Below are positions 25,958 through 35,059 of a stretch of 64,000 nt of DNA, in pieces (position 1 is the stretch's first letter; each line of letters opens with the position of its first letter). This stretch comes from an uncultured Clostridia bacterium (GTDB taxonomy: Bacteria; Bacillota; Clostridia; Christensenellales; UBA1242). Under the pieces are notes generated by a model. That model was not told the origin of the DNA and did no database searches. It worked only from the letters and a program-made list of their open reading frames with translations. The stretch spans positions 17,942 to 81,941 of the forward strand of contig CALVLZ010000010.1 of the NCBI GenBank assembly GCA_944341445.1, given 5' to 3'. Made by a program: the position numbers and the translations under genes.

Positions 25958-26677
25958 ATGTTTATAAAAAAAGAAGAATTGAACTTAAATACACTACCAA
26001 AACATATTGCGTTTATAATTGATGGCAATGGTAGATGGGCAAAAAAAAGAGGTATGCCAAGGTCTTTTGGGCACAAAATGGGAATGCAAACAGTTAAAAA
26101 AATTGTAACTGATTGTTACGATTTGGGCATTAAAGTTGTTAGCATTTTTGCTTTCAGCGCAGAAAATTGGAAAAGACCTAAAAAAGAAGTTGATTATTTA
26201 TTTAACTTGTTTTATGAATATTTAACTAAAAACAAATCTTTATTTTTAGAAAAAAATATTCAATTTAGAGTTATGGGAGATTACACAAAACTTCCAAAAG
26301 ATTTAAGCGATGAAATAGAAAGTGTTATAAATTTAACAAAAAACAATTCAAAACTTATTTTAAATATTGGAATAAATTATGGTGGGCAAGATGAAATATT
26401 GCGTGCAGTTAATCTTGCCATTAAAGATGGAAAAGAATTATTAACAAAAGAAGATTTTGAAAATTATTTGTTCACTAAAAATTTATCTAATCCAGATTTA
26501 ATAATTAGAACTTCTGGTGAAGAAAGGTTAAGCAATTTTATGCTTTGGCAATGTGCTTATAGTGAACTATATTTCACAAAAACATATTGGCCATCTTTTA
26601 ATAAAAAACAACTAGAAAAGGCTTTAATTAATTATCAAAAGAGAAATCGCAAATTTGGAGCGATAAAAGAGGAATAA
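25958..26677 (+). CDS. uppS: Isoprenyl (undecaprenyl) diphosphate synthase
   Basis: Cis-prenyltransferase that extends farnesyl diphosphate to the C55 carrier used for peptidoglycan and wall polymers. The N-terminal HIAFIIDGNGRWAKKRG holds the catalytic Asp, FAFSAENWKRPKKEV and the C-terminal RTSGEERLSNFMLWQ-type segment bind the diphosphate. It has 239 residues. An ATG with CGGAGA upstream. It is one base from cdsA. The usual downstream genes dxr and ispG, which feed this pathway, are not here. Confidence 0.96.
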   Translation: MFIKKEELNLNTLPKHIAFIIDGNGRWAKKRGMPRSFGHKMGMQTVKKIVTDCYDLGIKVVSIFAFSAENWKRPKKEVDYLFNLFYEYLTKNKSLFLEKNIQFRVMGDYTKLPKDLSDEIESVINLTKNNSKLILNIGINYGGQDEILRAVNLAIKDGKELLTKEDFENYLFTKNLSNPDLIIRTSGEERLSNFMLWQCAYSELYFTKTYWPSFNKKQLEKALINYQKRNRKFGAIKEE

Positions 26678-26678
26678 A

Positions 26679-27626
26679 ATGAAAAACAGAATACTTACAA
26701 GTGTTGTTATTGTTGTTGTTTTAATAGGTGCATTCTTATCAAAAATGGCAACACCATATTTTTTCGACGTAATCATTGGAATGCTTGCAGTTATTGCTGC
26801 AGGGGAAGTTGCTAAAGTTTTAGAAAGAGATTATAAGTTTAACAATGTTTATTTAGCAACAGCTTTTGTTCCATGTTTATATGTTGGAATTGCTTTGGGA
26901 ATAATTAATTCTTGGCGATTTGATGCATATTTATTGTTAATTTTAAGTTTAATTTTGTTCTTTAGCATATTGTGTTTTATTTCAGTTTTTGTTTTCAAAA
27001 CAGTAACAAAACGTGAAATGGATAAATATATGTTTAAAGGCAGTGTTTCAAAATATGCATTTAGAAAAACTATGAACACACTTTTAGTGTATTTGTATCC
27101 AACAATGTTTTTTATGTCATTATGGTTTGCTAATCACATTGTTGAATTGCCAACATTTTCATCATCATTCAATTTGTCAGATTTAAGTGTTGGATTTTTT
27201 GTGCTATTAACAATATTTTTAGTTTCAATCATAACAGACACTTTTGCAATGCTTTTTGGAATGCTTTTAAAGGGACCAAAATTAGCACCTAAAATTAGCC
27301 CTAAAAAAACAATAAGCGGGGCAATTGGTGGCTTATTAGGCGGTATTTTAATTGCATTTATAGTTTACGCAGTTTTAATGACTCAAGATGGATTTGTAAC
27401 TTTTGTTGAAACTGCAAATGTTTATTGGTGGCATATTCTTCTATTAGGTTTAATAGGTTCTATAATTTCACAAATAGGAGATTTATTTGCAAGTTTAATT
27501 AAACGTCACGCTAGAGTTAAAGATTATGGCACTATTTTCCCAGGGCATGGTGGTGTTATGGACCGTGTTGATGGTTTAATTTTTAATTCAGTTTTTGTTA
27601 TGATATTTATGTTGTTGTTAGTTTAA
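26679..27626 (+). CDS. cdsA: Phosphatidate cytidylyltransferase
   Basis: Integral membrane enzyme that makes CDP-diacylglycerol from phosphatidic acid and CTP. It has about eight hydrophobic segments and the C-terminal signature: PKISPKKTISGAIGG then GDLFASLIKR and FPGHGGVMDRVDGL. It has 315 residues, slightly longer than the usual 260-280 because of an extra loop at about residues 103-130. The ATG follows the uppS stop directly with GAGGA overlapping that gene's end. Confidence 0.95.
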   Translation: MKNRILTSVVIVVVLIGAFLSKMATPYFFDVIIGMLAVIAAGEVAKVLERDYKFNNVYLATAFVPCLYVGIALGIINSWRFDAYLLLILSLILFFSILCFISVFVFKTVTKREMDKYMFKGSVSKYAFRKTMNTLLVYLYPTMFFMSLWFANHIVELPTFSSSFNLSDLSVGFFVLLTIFLVSIITDTFAMLFGMLLKGPKLAPKISPKKTISGAIGGLLGGILIAFIVYAVLMTQDGFVTFVETANVYWWHILLLGLIGSIISQIGDLFASLIKRHARVKDYGTIFPGHGGVMDRVDGLIFNSVFVMIFMLLLV

Positions 27627-27636
27627 GGAGATTGAT

Positions 27637-28680
27637 TTGATTACACAGGGTATGTTACTTAGTTTTATATCAACAGTTAAGCAATTTGGTTTCATATTGC
27701 TTGCTGTTTTTATTTTGTTATTAATGGTAACTATTCACGAATTAGGTCATTACACAGCAGGCAAACTTTTAAAATTTAAAATTAATGAGTTTTCTGTTGG
27801 TTTTGGAAAGGTTCTTTTTCAAAAAAAGAAAAAATCTGGAGAGTTGGTTTCTTTAAGATTAATTCCGCTTGGCGGATATTGTGCTTTTGATGGGGAAGAA
27901 GATGTTAAAGATGAAAGTTCTTTTAACTCTCAAAAACCTTGGAAAAGAATTATTGTTTTATTATCTGGTGTTCTGTTTAACTTTATTTCTGCAATAATTT
28001 TTAGCATATTTTTGCTTGGAATTATTGGTAACGGAACACAAATTGTAACCGCAACAAACGAAAATCAAACAGTTTTGCAAGCAAACGATATTATTGTTAG
28101 TGTTAACGGTGAAAAACCTTCTTATTTTAACGGCGGAATTGCAGGAATAACAAGCGATATTAAAGATAAAATTAATATTAACGTTGTTGTTTTAAGAGAT
28201 GGCAAACAAGAAGAGTTGATGGTTCAAAAATATGCAGTGCTAGAAATGGGCGAAACCACATATAAACTAGGAATATCAACAGGCTTAGTTAAAATGAGTT
28301 GGGGAGAAGCAATTTTGCAAGCAACTCCGTTCACTTTTGAAATGGCAGGAGAATGCTTTAAAATTTTTGGTGAGTTAATAACAGGAAAGATATCGCTAAG
28401 TCAGTTAGGTGGGCCAATTGCAACAATTAGCACAATTGCAACAAACACAAGTGCTAATATTTTAAATTTATTGTTGTTGCTACCACTAATAGCGGTAAAC
28501 TTGGCAGTGTTTAACATTTTGCCAATTCCAGCACTAGATGGCGCAAGAATTGTTTTTGTGTTAATAGAGTGGATTCGAGGCAAAGCAATTAACAGAGAAT
28601 TAGAAGCAAAAATTCACGCAATTGGTTTGATGCTGCTATTTGCTTTTGTTATTTTGGTTGATTTTATGTTTATTTTTTAA
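27637..28680 (+). CDS. rseP: Site-2 intramembrane metalloprotease RseP/RasP
   Basis: M50 zinc protease that cuts transmembrane segments of anti-sigma factors and remnant signal peptides. The HELGHYTAGK zinc motif lies in the first membrane segment (about residues 33-42). A single PDZ-like domain covers about 145-200, and NILPIPALDGARI is the second active-site motif. It has 347 residues, four predicted membrane segments. The start is TTG 27637, supported by AAGGAG 6 bases upstream. The operon order is uppS-cdsA-rseP, with dxr missing between the last two. Confidence 0.94.
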   Translation: MITQGMLLSFISTVKQFGFILLAVFILLLMVTIHELGHYTAGKLLKFKINEFSVGFGKVLFQKKKKSGELVSLRLIPLGGYCAFDGEEDVKDESSFNSQKPWKRIIVLLSGVLFNFISAIIFSIFLLGIIGNGTQIVTATNENQTVLQANDIIVSVNGEKPSYFNGGIAGITSDIKDKININVVVLRDGKQEELMVQKYAVLEMGETTYKLGISTGLVKMSWGEAILQATPFTFEMAGECFKIFGELITGKISLSQLGGPIATISTIATNTSANILNLLLLLPLIAVNLAVFNILPIPALDGARIVFVLIEWIRGKAINRELEAKIHAIGLMLLFAFVILVDFMFIF

Positions 28681-28695
28681 TAAAGTGGTGAACTG

Positions 28696-30276
28696 ATGAC
28701 AAAATTATTAGAATTTATAAATAACAAATCTAACAACAAATTTAAAAATTATAAGTTAACTTATGCTTGTTATAACAAAACAAATAAAGAATTGAACCTT
28801 AAGTTTGTTTATGATGATGAGTTAATAAACAAAGAAGATAAACAGTTGTTGTTTGATTTAATAAAAGAATATTTGAATTTAAATATTAATATCAACATTA
28901 AATGCAAAAAAAGTTTTGTTGATGTTGATGTTATAAAAAATGTGCTTTATGAGTATTTAACAAAAAATTATGAAAACATAATAACTAATTTTTCAATAAA
29001 TAACATAAATGTAAAAATAGAAGAAAATAATGTTTTTGTTGCAATAAAATTATTAGAAGTTTTTTATAATCATTTGCAACAAATTGGTTTTAAAGATGAA
29101 ATAAAAAAATTTTTAGAAATGAATTTTTTTGCAAATATTGATGTTGAATTGGTTAAAGAAGAATCTGAAACAAACTTAGAAGAAAGTATTTTATTTCAAG
29201 CAGACATTATGGATGATTATGTTTATTCTGAAGAAAAAGAAGAGCAAACATTTGAAGTAACAAATAAAGAAGTTTTTGTTGGTTCAGAAATATTAGAAAA
29301 CCCAACTATAATAGCAGATATTAATGGAGAAAAGAAAGGTTTTGTTATTGCTGGAACAATAAAATATTTAACTAAAAAAACTTTTGAAAGAAAGAAAAAA
29401 GATAGTGAAGAAGTTGTTGAAAAAGAGTTTTATAAATTTGTTTTAAACGACACAACAGGTGAAATTTCAGCGGTATATTTTCCGCTAAAAGCAGACTTAG
29501 AAAAAGTTGAAAATTTAAAAGATGGAATTAACGTTGTTGTTAAGGGCGACATTGAAAAGTATATGGATGCGTTTAACATAAAAGTTAAAGATATTTCTTT
29601 TTGTGAACTTCCAAAAGAAATTGTTAAAGAAGAAGTTATACAAAATATCGTTTATGATAAATATAGATATGTTCAACCAACACAATATGTTGGCTTAAAA
29701 CAAGAAAATTTATTCCAAAAAGAAAATGAACAAATTCCACAATTTTTAATTGATAACACTTGCGTTGTTTTCGACTTGGAAACAACAGGTTTGGATGCTC
29801 AAAATTGTGAAATCATTGAAATTGGTGCAGCAAAAATTGAAAATGGCGCAATAACTCAACAATTTTGTTGTTTTGTTAAGCCAACAACTGCAATCCCTCA
29901 GGAAATAACAGAATTAACAGGTATAACTGATGATATGGTTAAAGATGCAGAACCTATTAAAAATTTAATACCAGATTTTTATAAGTTTTGTGAAAATTGT
30001 GTGATAATTGCTCATAATTTAGATTTTGATTATAAGTTTTTGTATATGGCTGGTAAAAAGGCTGGGTATGATTTTAACAACGCAAGGTTGGATACTTTGG
30101 CTTTGGCAAGAAGTGCAGTTAAAGGCTTAAAGAATTATAAGTTAAAAACGTTAGCAAACCATTTTAATGTTTCATTAGAAAATGCTCACAGAGCGGTTCA
30201 CGATGCAACAGCAACTGCAGAAGTTTTTATTAAAATGGCAGGTTCTGTTACAGATTCGTTTGTTCAGAAAAATTAA
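28696..30276 (+). CDS. PolC-derived exonuclease lacking the PHP and polymerase parts
   Basis: A 526-residue protein at the place where polC normally lies (after rseP, before rimP). Residues about 1-150 resemble the PolC N-terminal region, about 205-305 are an OB-fold, and about 352-515 are a DEDDh 3'-5' exonuclease with DLETTG (Asp360, Glu362), HNLDFD (Asp445) and HRAVHDA (His498, Asp503). The PHP segment that flanks the exonuclease in PolC and the whole polymerase are absent, and no remnant lies in the 147 bases downstream. The domain order and position point to a truncated polC that kept its proofreading module. A stand-alone DnaQ-like proofreader is the alternative. Confidence 0.8.
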   Translation: MTKLLEFINNKSNNKFKNYKLTYACYNKTNKELNLKFVYDDELINKEDKQLLFDLIKEYLNLNININIKCKKSFVDVDVIKNVLYEYLTKNYENIITNFSINNINVKIEENNVFVAIKLLEVFYNHLQQIGFKDEIKKFLEMNFFANIDVELVKEESETNLEESILFQADIMDDYVYSEEKEEQTFEVTNKEVFVGSEILENPTIIADINGEKKGFVIAGTIKYLTKKTFERKKKDSEEVVEKEFYKFVLNDTTGEISAVYFPLKADLEKVENLKDGINVVVKGDIEKYMDAFNIKVKDISFCELPKEIVKEEVIQNIVYDKYRYVQPTQYVGLKQENLFQKENEQIPQFLIDNTCVVFDLETTGLDAQNCEIIEIGAAKIENGAITQQFCCFVKPTTAIPQEITELTGITDDMVKDAEPIKNLIPDFYKFCENCVIIAHNLDFDYKFLYMAGKKAGYDFNNARLDTLALARSAVKGLKNYKLKTLANHFNVSLENAHRAVHDATATAEVFIKMAGSVTDSFVQKN

Positions 30277-30324
30277 CATTAAGTAATATTCTTAAATAAT
30301 ATGCTAATATTATTTATATTTAAG

Positions 30325-30353
30325 TTGAAATGTTAAAATAATTATGCTATAAT
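30325..30353 (+). promoter_or_regulatory. Promoter of the rimP-nusA-infB operon
   Basis: TTGAAA (30325-30330), a 17-bp spacer and TATAAT (30348-30353) with extended TGC. Transcription is predicted near 30360. Confidence 0.88.
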
Positions 30354-30377
30354 GTAGTTACTAGAATAATTATGCTA
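30337..30377 (+). repeat. 13-bp direct repeat flanking the rimP operon start point
   Basis: AATAATTATGCTA occurs at 30337-30349 (overlapping the -10) and again at 30365-30377 (just inside the transcript). The copies lie 28 bp apart. This could be an operator or a duplicated promoter fragment. Confidence 0.5.
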
Positions 30378-30404
30378 AAGAGTGGAACTTGAGTTTCCAC
30401 TCTT
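30378..30404 (+). promoter_or_regulatory. Leader hairpin before rimP (possible attenuator)
   Basis: AAGAGTGGAA (30378-30387) pairs perfectly with TTCCACTCTT (30395-30404) around CTTGAGT. It is 10 bp long, unusually GC-rich for this genome, and followed by GGTTTTATAAGGAGG. It lies in the leader about 18 bases after the predicted start of transcription. The short T stretch makes it a weak terminator; it could be an attenuator controlling NusA and IF2 supply. Confidence 0.6.
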
Positions 30405-30423
30405 GGTTTTATAAGGAGGAGGA

Positions 30424-30906
30424 ATGGCAAACAAAAGAATTGTTGATGTTGTGTTTGAATGTGCTAAGCCAATTGTTAATGGTTTTGGGTTTGAACTAGT
30501 TGATGTTGAATACGTTAAAAAGCCAAACGGAATGAATTTAACAATTTATGTTGATAACCCAAACGGGGTTGTTAACCTAGAAGATTGTGAAAAAATTTCG
30601 CATGCGTTAGATGAACCACTAGATATTTTGGACCCAACCAAAGGAGAGTTCTATTATTTTAACGTTTCATCAATGGGCTTAGATAGGCCAATAACAACTG
30701 AATATCAATTTAATAAATATAAAGGTTCTGAAATTGAAATTAAGATGTATGAACCATTAAAGCCATATAACAAAAAACAACTTATTGGTAAGTTGGTTAG
30801 TTGGGATGAAAATTCAGTAACAATTGAAAGCAATTTAGAAAAAGATTTGCTTATTTCAATTCCTAAAAAAGCAATTGCACAAATAGTGCCGGTTATAAAA
30901 TTTTAA
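30424..30906 (+). CDS. rimP: Ribosome maturation factor RimP
   Basis: RimP is needed for 30S maturation before uS12 binding. The segments GFELVDVEYVKKPNGMNLTIYVD and SSMGLDRPITTEYQFNKYKGSEIEI are the family's N- and C-domain signatures. It has 160 residues. The ATG follows AAGGAGGA (30413-30420). It opens the conserved rimP-nusA-rnpM-ylxQ-infB-rbfA operon behind a promoter and a hairpin leader. Confidence 0.95.
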   Translation: MANKRIVDVVFECAKPIVNGFGFELVDVEYVKKPNGMNLTIYVDNPNGVVNLEDCEKISHALDEPLDILDPTKGEFYYFNVSSMGLDRPITTEYQFNKYKGSEIEIKMYEPLKPYNKKQLIGKLVSWDENSVTIESNLEKDLLISIPKKAIAQIVPVIKF

Positions 30907-30924
30907 ACAAAGAGGATATATAAA

Positions 30925-32043
30925 ATGATTAATAAGGATTTTTTTAAAGCATTAGAAGATTTAGAAACTTTAAAAGGAATTAACAAAGAATATTTTTTAG
31001 ACGCATTAGAAGCTGGTTTAACAAGCGCATATAAAAAGAATTTTGGAGAAGGCAAAAGTGCTTTCGTTAAATTAAATCCAGAAAAAAATAGCATTAAAGT
31101 TTATTCTTATAAAACTGTTGTGGAAGAAGTTGAAGACCCAGACAAACAAATTTCTTTAAAAGATGCAAAATTAATTAAGAAAAGTTATAAATTAGGGGAT
31201 GAAGTTCAACAAGAAGAAACTCCTAAAAACTTTGGTAGAATTGCTGCTCAAACTGCAAAACAAGTTGTTATGCAACGTTTGCACGAAGCAGAACGCAAAA
31301 AAATTATTGATGAAGTTAGCGCTAAAGAAAATGAACTTTTAACTGTTATTGTTAGAAGAGTTGAAGGCGATAATGTTTATGTTGATATGGGTATAACACA
31401 AGTTGAAGGTGTGCTATCTAAAAAAGACCAAATTCCTGGTGAAAGATATCAAATAAATTCTAGAATTAAAGTTTATGTTAAATCTGTTAAAGAATCTTAT
31501 AATATGCCATACGTTCAATTAACAAGAGCAAATGCTGGATTTGTTAAAAAATTGTTTGAATTGGAAGTTCCAGAAATTCAAAGCGGAGAAGTTGAAATTA
31601 AAAGCATAGTTCGTGAAGCAGGATACAGAACAAAGATGGCTGTTTATTCTCCAAACCCAAATTTGGATGCAATTGGTGCTTGTGTTGGTAATCGTGGAAT
31701 GCGTGTTAACACAATTGTTAACGAATTAAATGGCGAAAAAATTGATATTATTCCTTGGAGCGAAAACCCTGTTGAATATATAACTGCAGCATTAAGTCCA
31801 TCTCCTGTGTTACATGTTGATGTTAATATGTTAGATAAAACTTCATTGGCTGTTGTTCCAGATGAAAAATTATCTTTGGCAATTGGTAAAAATGGTCAAA
31901 ATGTAAGACTTGCTGTTAAGTTAACAAATTGGAAAATAGATGTTAAACCAAAGTCTGCAGTTCCAACATTAAACATTGCAGAAAGCGAACCAAACTACGA
32001 AGATTTGTTTGAAAACGAAAATGCTTTTGATGATATTGAATAG
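30925..32043 (+). CDS. nusA: Transcription termination/antitermination factor NusA
   Basis: NusA binds RNA polymerase and RNA and affects pausing, termination and antitermination. Residues about 1-125 are the N-terminal polymerase-binding domain, about 134-200 an S1 domain (VRRVEGDNVYVDMG), then two KH domains (GACVGNRGMRVNTIVNELNGE and LSLAIGKNGQNVRLA). It has 372 residues, normal for Firmicutes, which lack the C-terminal acidic repeats of enterobacteria. An AGAGGATAT site precedes the ATG. Confidence 0.97.
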   Translation: MINKDFFKALEDLETLKGINKEYFLDALEAGLTSAYKKNFGEGKSAFVKLNPEKNSIKVYSYKTVVEEVEDPDKQISLKDAKLIKKSYKLGDEVQQEETPKNFGRIAAQTAKQVVMQRLHEAERKKIIDEVSAKENELLTVIVRRVEGDNVYVDMGITQVEGVLSKKDQIPGERYQINSRIKVYVKSVKESYNMPYVQLTRANAGFVKKLFELEVPEIQSGEVEIKSIVREAGYRTKMAVYSPNPNLDAIGACVGNRGMRVNTIVNELNGEKIDIIPWSENPVEYITAALSPSPVLHVDVNMLDKTSLAVVPDEKLSLAIGKNGQNVRLAVKLTNWKIDVKPKSAVPTLNIAESEPNYEDLFENENAFDDIE

Positions 32044-32051
32044 GAGTATTT

Positions 32052-32327
32052 ATGGTTAAGCAAAAAAAGATACCAATGCGTATGTGTGTTGCTTGCCGTC
32101 AAATGAAAAATAAAAAAGACTTAATTAGAGTTGTTAAAATTGATGAAAACACTTTTGAAGTTGATGAAACAGGTAAGAAAAACGGACGCGGCGCATATGT
32201 TTGCAACAACCCAGAGTGCTTAGCAAAATGCGTTAAACAAAAAAGTTTTAATAAGTCTTTTAAACAACAAGTTGATTTATCAGTTTATAATAATATTGGT
32301 GGCGGTGAAGAGTGCAACAAACAATAG
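32052..32327 (+). CDS. rnpM: RNase P modulator RnpM (YlxR)
   Basis: A 91-residue protein of the YlxR family, recently shown in Bacillus to bind the RNase P RNA and modulate its activity. The segments PMRMCVACRQMKNKKDLIRVV and GRGAYVCNNPECLAKC are diagnostic, with a CxxC and a second Cys pair. It follows nusA by 8 bases with AGGAG and overlaps ylxQ. Confidence 0.92.
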   Translation: MVKQKKIPMRMCVACRQMKNKKDLIRVVKIDENTFEVDETGKKNGRGAYVCNNPECLAKCVKQKSFNKSFKQQVDLSVYNNIGGGEECNKQ

Positions 32328-32644
32328 AAGAAAAAATTAAAACATACTTTGGTTTTGCAATAAAAAGCAGGGCAATAATTTTTGGATATGATAATATAAA
32401 AGATTATAGGAAGAAAAAGAAAATAACTGTTTTAGTTTGCAAAACTGCAAGTGAAAAACAAAAACAAAAAATGCAACAATTTTGTGAGTTGAAAAACTTT
32501 GAAGTTTATGAAACAATAAATTGCACTTTAGAAGATTTTATAAATAGAAATTGCAAATTTGTTGCAATAGAGAATGAAAATTTGGCAAAATCAATTATAA
32601 CAAATGGGGAACACTTTAAAATTTTAAAAAGAGGTGAATTTTAG
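32312..32644 (+). CDS. L7Ae-family ribosomal protein YlxQ
   Basis: A 110-residue L7Ae/L30e-fold RNA-binding protein. Residues about 12-100 follow the fold, with FGFAIKSRAIIFGYD near the start in place of the usual LGLA-KAGKL-G motif. Family members bind kink-turn RNA; the cellular target of YlxQ is not known. The start is GTG inside the rnpM end (16-base overlap) with GGTGAAG upstream. It abuts infB. Confidence 0.86.
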   Translation: MQQTIEEKIKTYFGFAIKSRAIIFGYDNIKDYRKKKKITVLVCKTASEKQKQKMQQFCELKNFEVYETINCTLEDFINRNCKFVAIENENLAKSIITNGEHFKILKRGEF

Positions 32645-35050
32645 TTGGATAAACAAAAAAATGTAAATAATTCAGAAAAAAATGCGTTTGCTTTTGAAAA
32701 TTTAAAACTTATTAGTAACATTGTTAATGGTGGCGGAATTTCTAACATAGTTTCTGGAATAAAGAAAGGCAGAATGCAACTAGATGCTTTTATTAAAGAA
32801 ATTAAAACAAAAGTTGGCAAAGATGTTTCTGCAAAAATTGAGATTAAAAAAGAAATGCCAGAAAGCATTAAAGAAAATAAACAAAACTCAAACTTTAACA
32901 ATGCAAAAACTCAAAACAACAAATTTCAACAAAATCAAGGAAAACAAAATTTTGTTAAAGATTTCAAAAAATCTCAAGAGCAATCACAAAATAAAAATTT
33001 CTCTCAAAAGCCTAATAATAATCAAAAGAATTTTTCAGATAAAAAATCTGGAACAGGTTTTTCTTCTGGAAAAATTGCCCCAACTGTTGAGTTAGATATA
33101 GTTAAAAAGCCAGAAAGAAATATGAATAACAAAACCAAAAACAGAAAATCTGATGATGGTGATAGTAAGTCTTTAAGTGTTAAGGCTAAACTAAGAATGG
33201 GTTATATAGACCTTGATGACCCAATGGATGATGAAGAAAGAATTGGCAGAGTTAGAGTTAAAACCAAAAAACAAAAACCAGCAGTTGTTGCTGAAAAAAC
33301 TACTATTGATAATGCAACAATAACTAGTGAAAACATAACAGTTAAAGAACTATCTGAAAAAATTGGAAAACCTGTTTCTGAAATTTTGAAAAAATTGTTC
33401 TTATTAGGATTAATGTATAACATAAATTCTGTTATAGATTTTGACACTGCAGAACTTGTTGCATCAGAATTTAACATAACTTTAAATAAAAAATTTGATA
33501 AAAGTTATGAAGATCAATTAGAAGAAAGTTTTGAAAACTTAGGAGAACATTTGCAAAAACGTCCTCCAATTGTAACAGTTATGGGTCACGTTGACCACGG
33601 CAAAACTTCACTTTTAGATGCAATTAAGAAAACTAACGTTATTAGTGGTGAAGCTGGTGGAATAACACAACATATTGGTGCATATTCAGTTTCTTTAAAT
33701 GGAAATAAAATAACATTTATAGATACTCCTGGTCACGCTGCGTTCACAGAAATGCGTGCAAGGGGTGCAAAAGTAACAGATATTGCAATTTTAGTTGTTG
33801 CAGCTGATGATGGAATAATGCCTCAAACAATTGAAGCTATTAATCATATAAAAGCTGCAAATGTTCCTATGATTGTTGCAATAAACAAAATGGATAAACC
33901 AGAAGCAAACCCAGAAAGAATTAAACAACAATTAACTGAACATGATGTTTTACCAGAAGAATGGGGTGGCGATGCAATTTGTGTTCCAATCAGTGCAAAA
34001 ACAGGTGCAGGAATCGATAAATTGCTAGAAATGGTTCTACTTGTTGCAGATATGCAAGAATTAAAAGCAGACCCAACAATGCCAGCAAAAGGTAGCATAA
34101 TTGAAAGTAAAATAGATAAAGGCCGTGGTATTGTTGCAACTGTTTTAGTTGAAAACGGAACATTGCATGTTGGAGATTACTTGCTTTGCGGAGTAAGTTC
34201 TGGAAGAATTAGAGCAATGGTTGATTATAAAGGCAACAACGTTAAAAGTGCAGAACCAAGTATGGCAGTTTCTGTTTTAGGTTTGAACAGTGTTCCTGAA
34301 GCAGGAGAAAAAGCATATGTTGTTGATGAAAAATTTGCTAAAAATATAGTTCAAGAAAGAATGAACAAAATTCAACGTGAAATTAACTCAAAAGCAAGCG
34401 GTGTAAAACTTGAAGAATTCTTAAAACAAAATGCCGATAATGAAATTAAAACTTTAAAATTAATTATTAAAGCAGATGTTAATGGCTCAATTGAAGCATT
34501 AAAATCTTCTTTAGAAGAATTAAGAAATGAAGAAGTTGTTGTAAAATGCATTCACGCAGCAGTTGGCGGAATTAATGAAAGTGATGTATTGTTAGCAAAA
34601 GCAAGTGATGCTATCATTATTGGCTTCAACGTTAAACCAGAAGCAAAAGCAAAATCTCTTGCAGAACATAATGGTGTTGATATCAAATTATACAGAGTTA
34701 TTTATGAAGCAATTGATGATGTTTCAAAAGCAATAACAGGAATGCTTGCTCCTAAATATGAAGAAAAAGTTGTTGGTCACGTAGAAGTTAGACAATTGTT
34801 TAAAATTAGTGCAATTGGAACAATCGCTGGTTCTTACGTGTTAGACGGTGTTGTTAACAGAAACAGTAAGATTAGAGTAATACGTGAAGGCAAAGTTATT
34901 CAAGAAACAGAAATTGAAACATTGCAACAACAAAAAGACCAAGCAAAGCAAGTTAAAGCTGGCTTTGAATGTGGAATTAAACTATTAAACTTTAATGATG
35001 TTAAGGAGTTTGATATTTTAGAAGCTTATGAAAATGTTCAAATAAATTAG
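32645..35050 (+). CDS. infB: Translation initiation factor IF-2
   Basis: GTPase that brings initiator tRNA to the 30S subunit. The first 200 residues are a low-complexity Lys/Asn/Gln-rich linker; then the IF2 N2-type segment, the G domain with MGHVDHGKTSLLD (about residue 314), DTPGHAAFTEMRARG and NKMDKP, then domains II-IV ending in the tRNA-binding domain (VGHVEVRQLFKISAIGTIAG). It has 801 residues. The start is TTG 32645 with GAGGTG upstream, directly after ylxQ. Confidence 0.97.
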   Translation: MDKQKNVNNSEKNAFAFENLKLISNIVNGGGISNIVSGIKKGRMQLDAFIKEIKTKVGKDVSAKIEIKKEMPESIKENKQNSNFNNAKTQNNKFQQNQGKQNFVKDFKKSQEQSQNKNFSQKPNNNQKNFSDKKSGTGFSSGKIAPTVELDIVKKPERNMNNKTKNRKSDDGDSKSLSVKAKLRMGYIDLDDPMDDEERIGRVRVKTKKQKPAVVAEKTTIDNATITSENITVKELSEKIGKPVSEILKKLFLLGLMYNINSVIDFDTAELVASEFNITLNKKFDKSYEDQLEESFENLGEHLQKRPPIVTVMGHVDHGKTSLLDAIKKTNVISGEAGGITQHIGAYSVSLNGNKITFIDTPGHAAFTEMRARGAKVTDIAILVVAADDGIMPQTIEAINHIKAANVPMIVAINKMDKPEANPERIKQQLTEHDVLPEEWGGDAICVPISAKTGAGIDKLLEMVLLVADMQELKADPTMPAKGSIIESKIDKGRGIVATVLVENGTLHVGDYLLCGVSSGRIRAMVDYKGNNVKSAEPSMAVSVLGLNSVPEAGEKAYVVDEKFAKNIVQERMNKIQREINSKASGVKLEEFLKQNADNEIKTLKLIIKADVNGSIEALKSSLEELRNEEVVVKCIHAAVGGINESDVLLAKASDAIIIGFNVKPEAKAKSLAEHNGVDIKLYRVIYEAIDDVSKAITGMLAPKYEEKVVGHVEVRQLFKISAIGTIAGSYVLDGVVNRNSKIRVIREGKVIQETEIETLQQQKDQAKQVKAGFECGIKLLNFNDVKEFDILEAYENVQIN

Positions 35051-35059
35051 GAGATAAAA

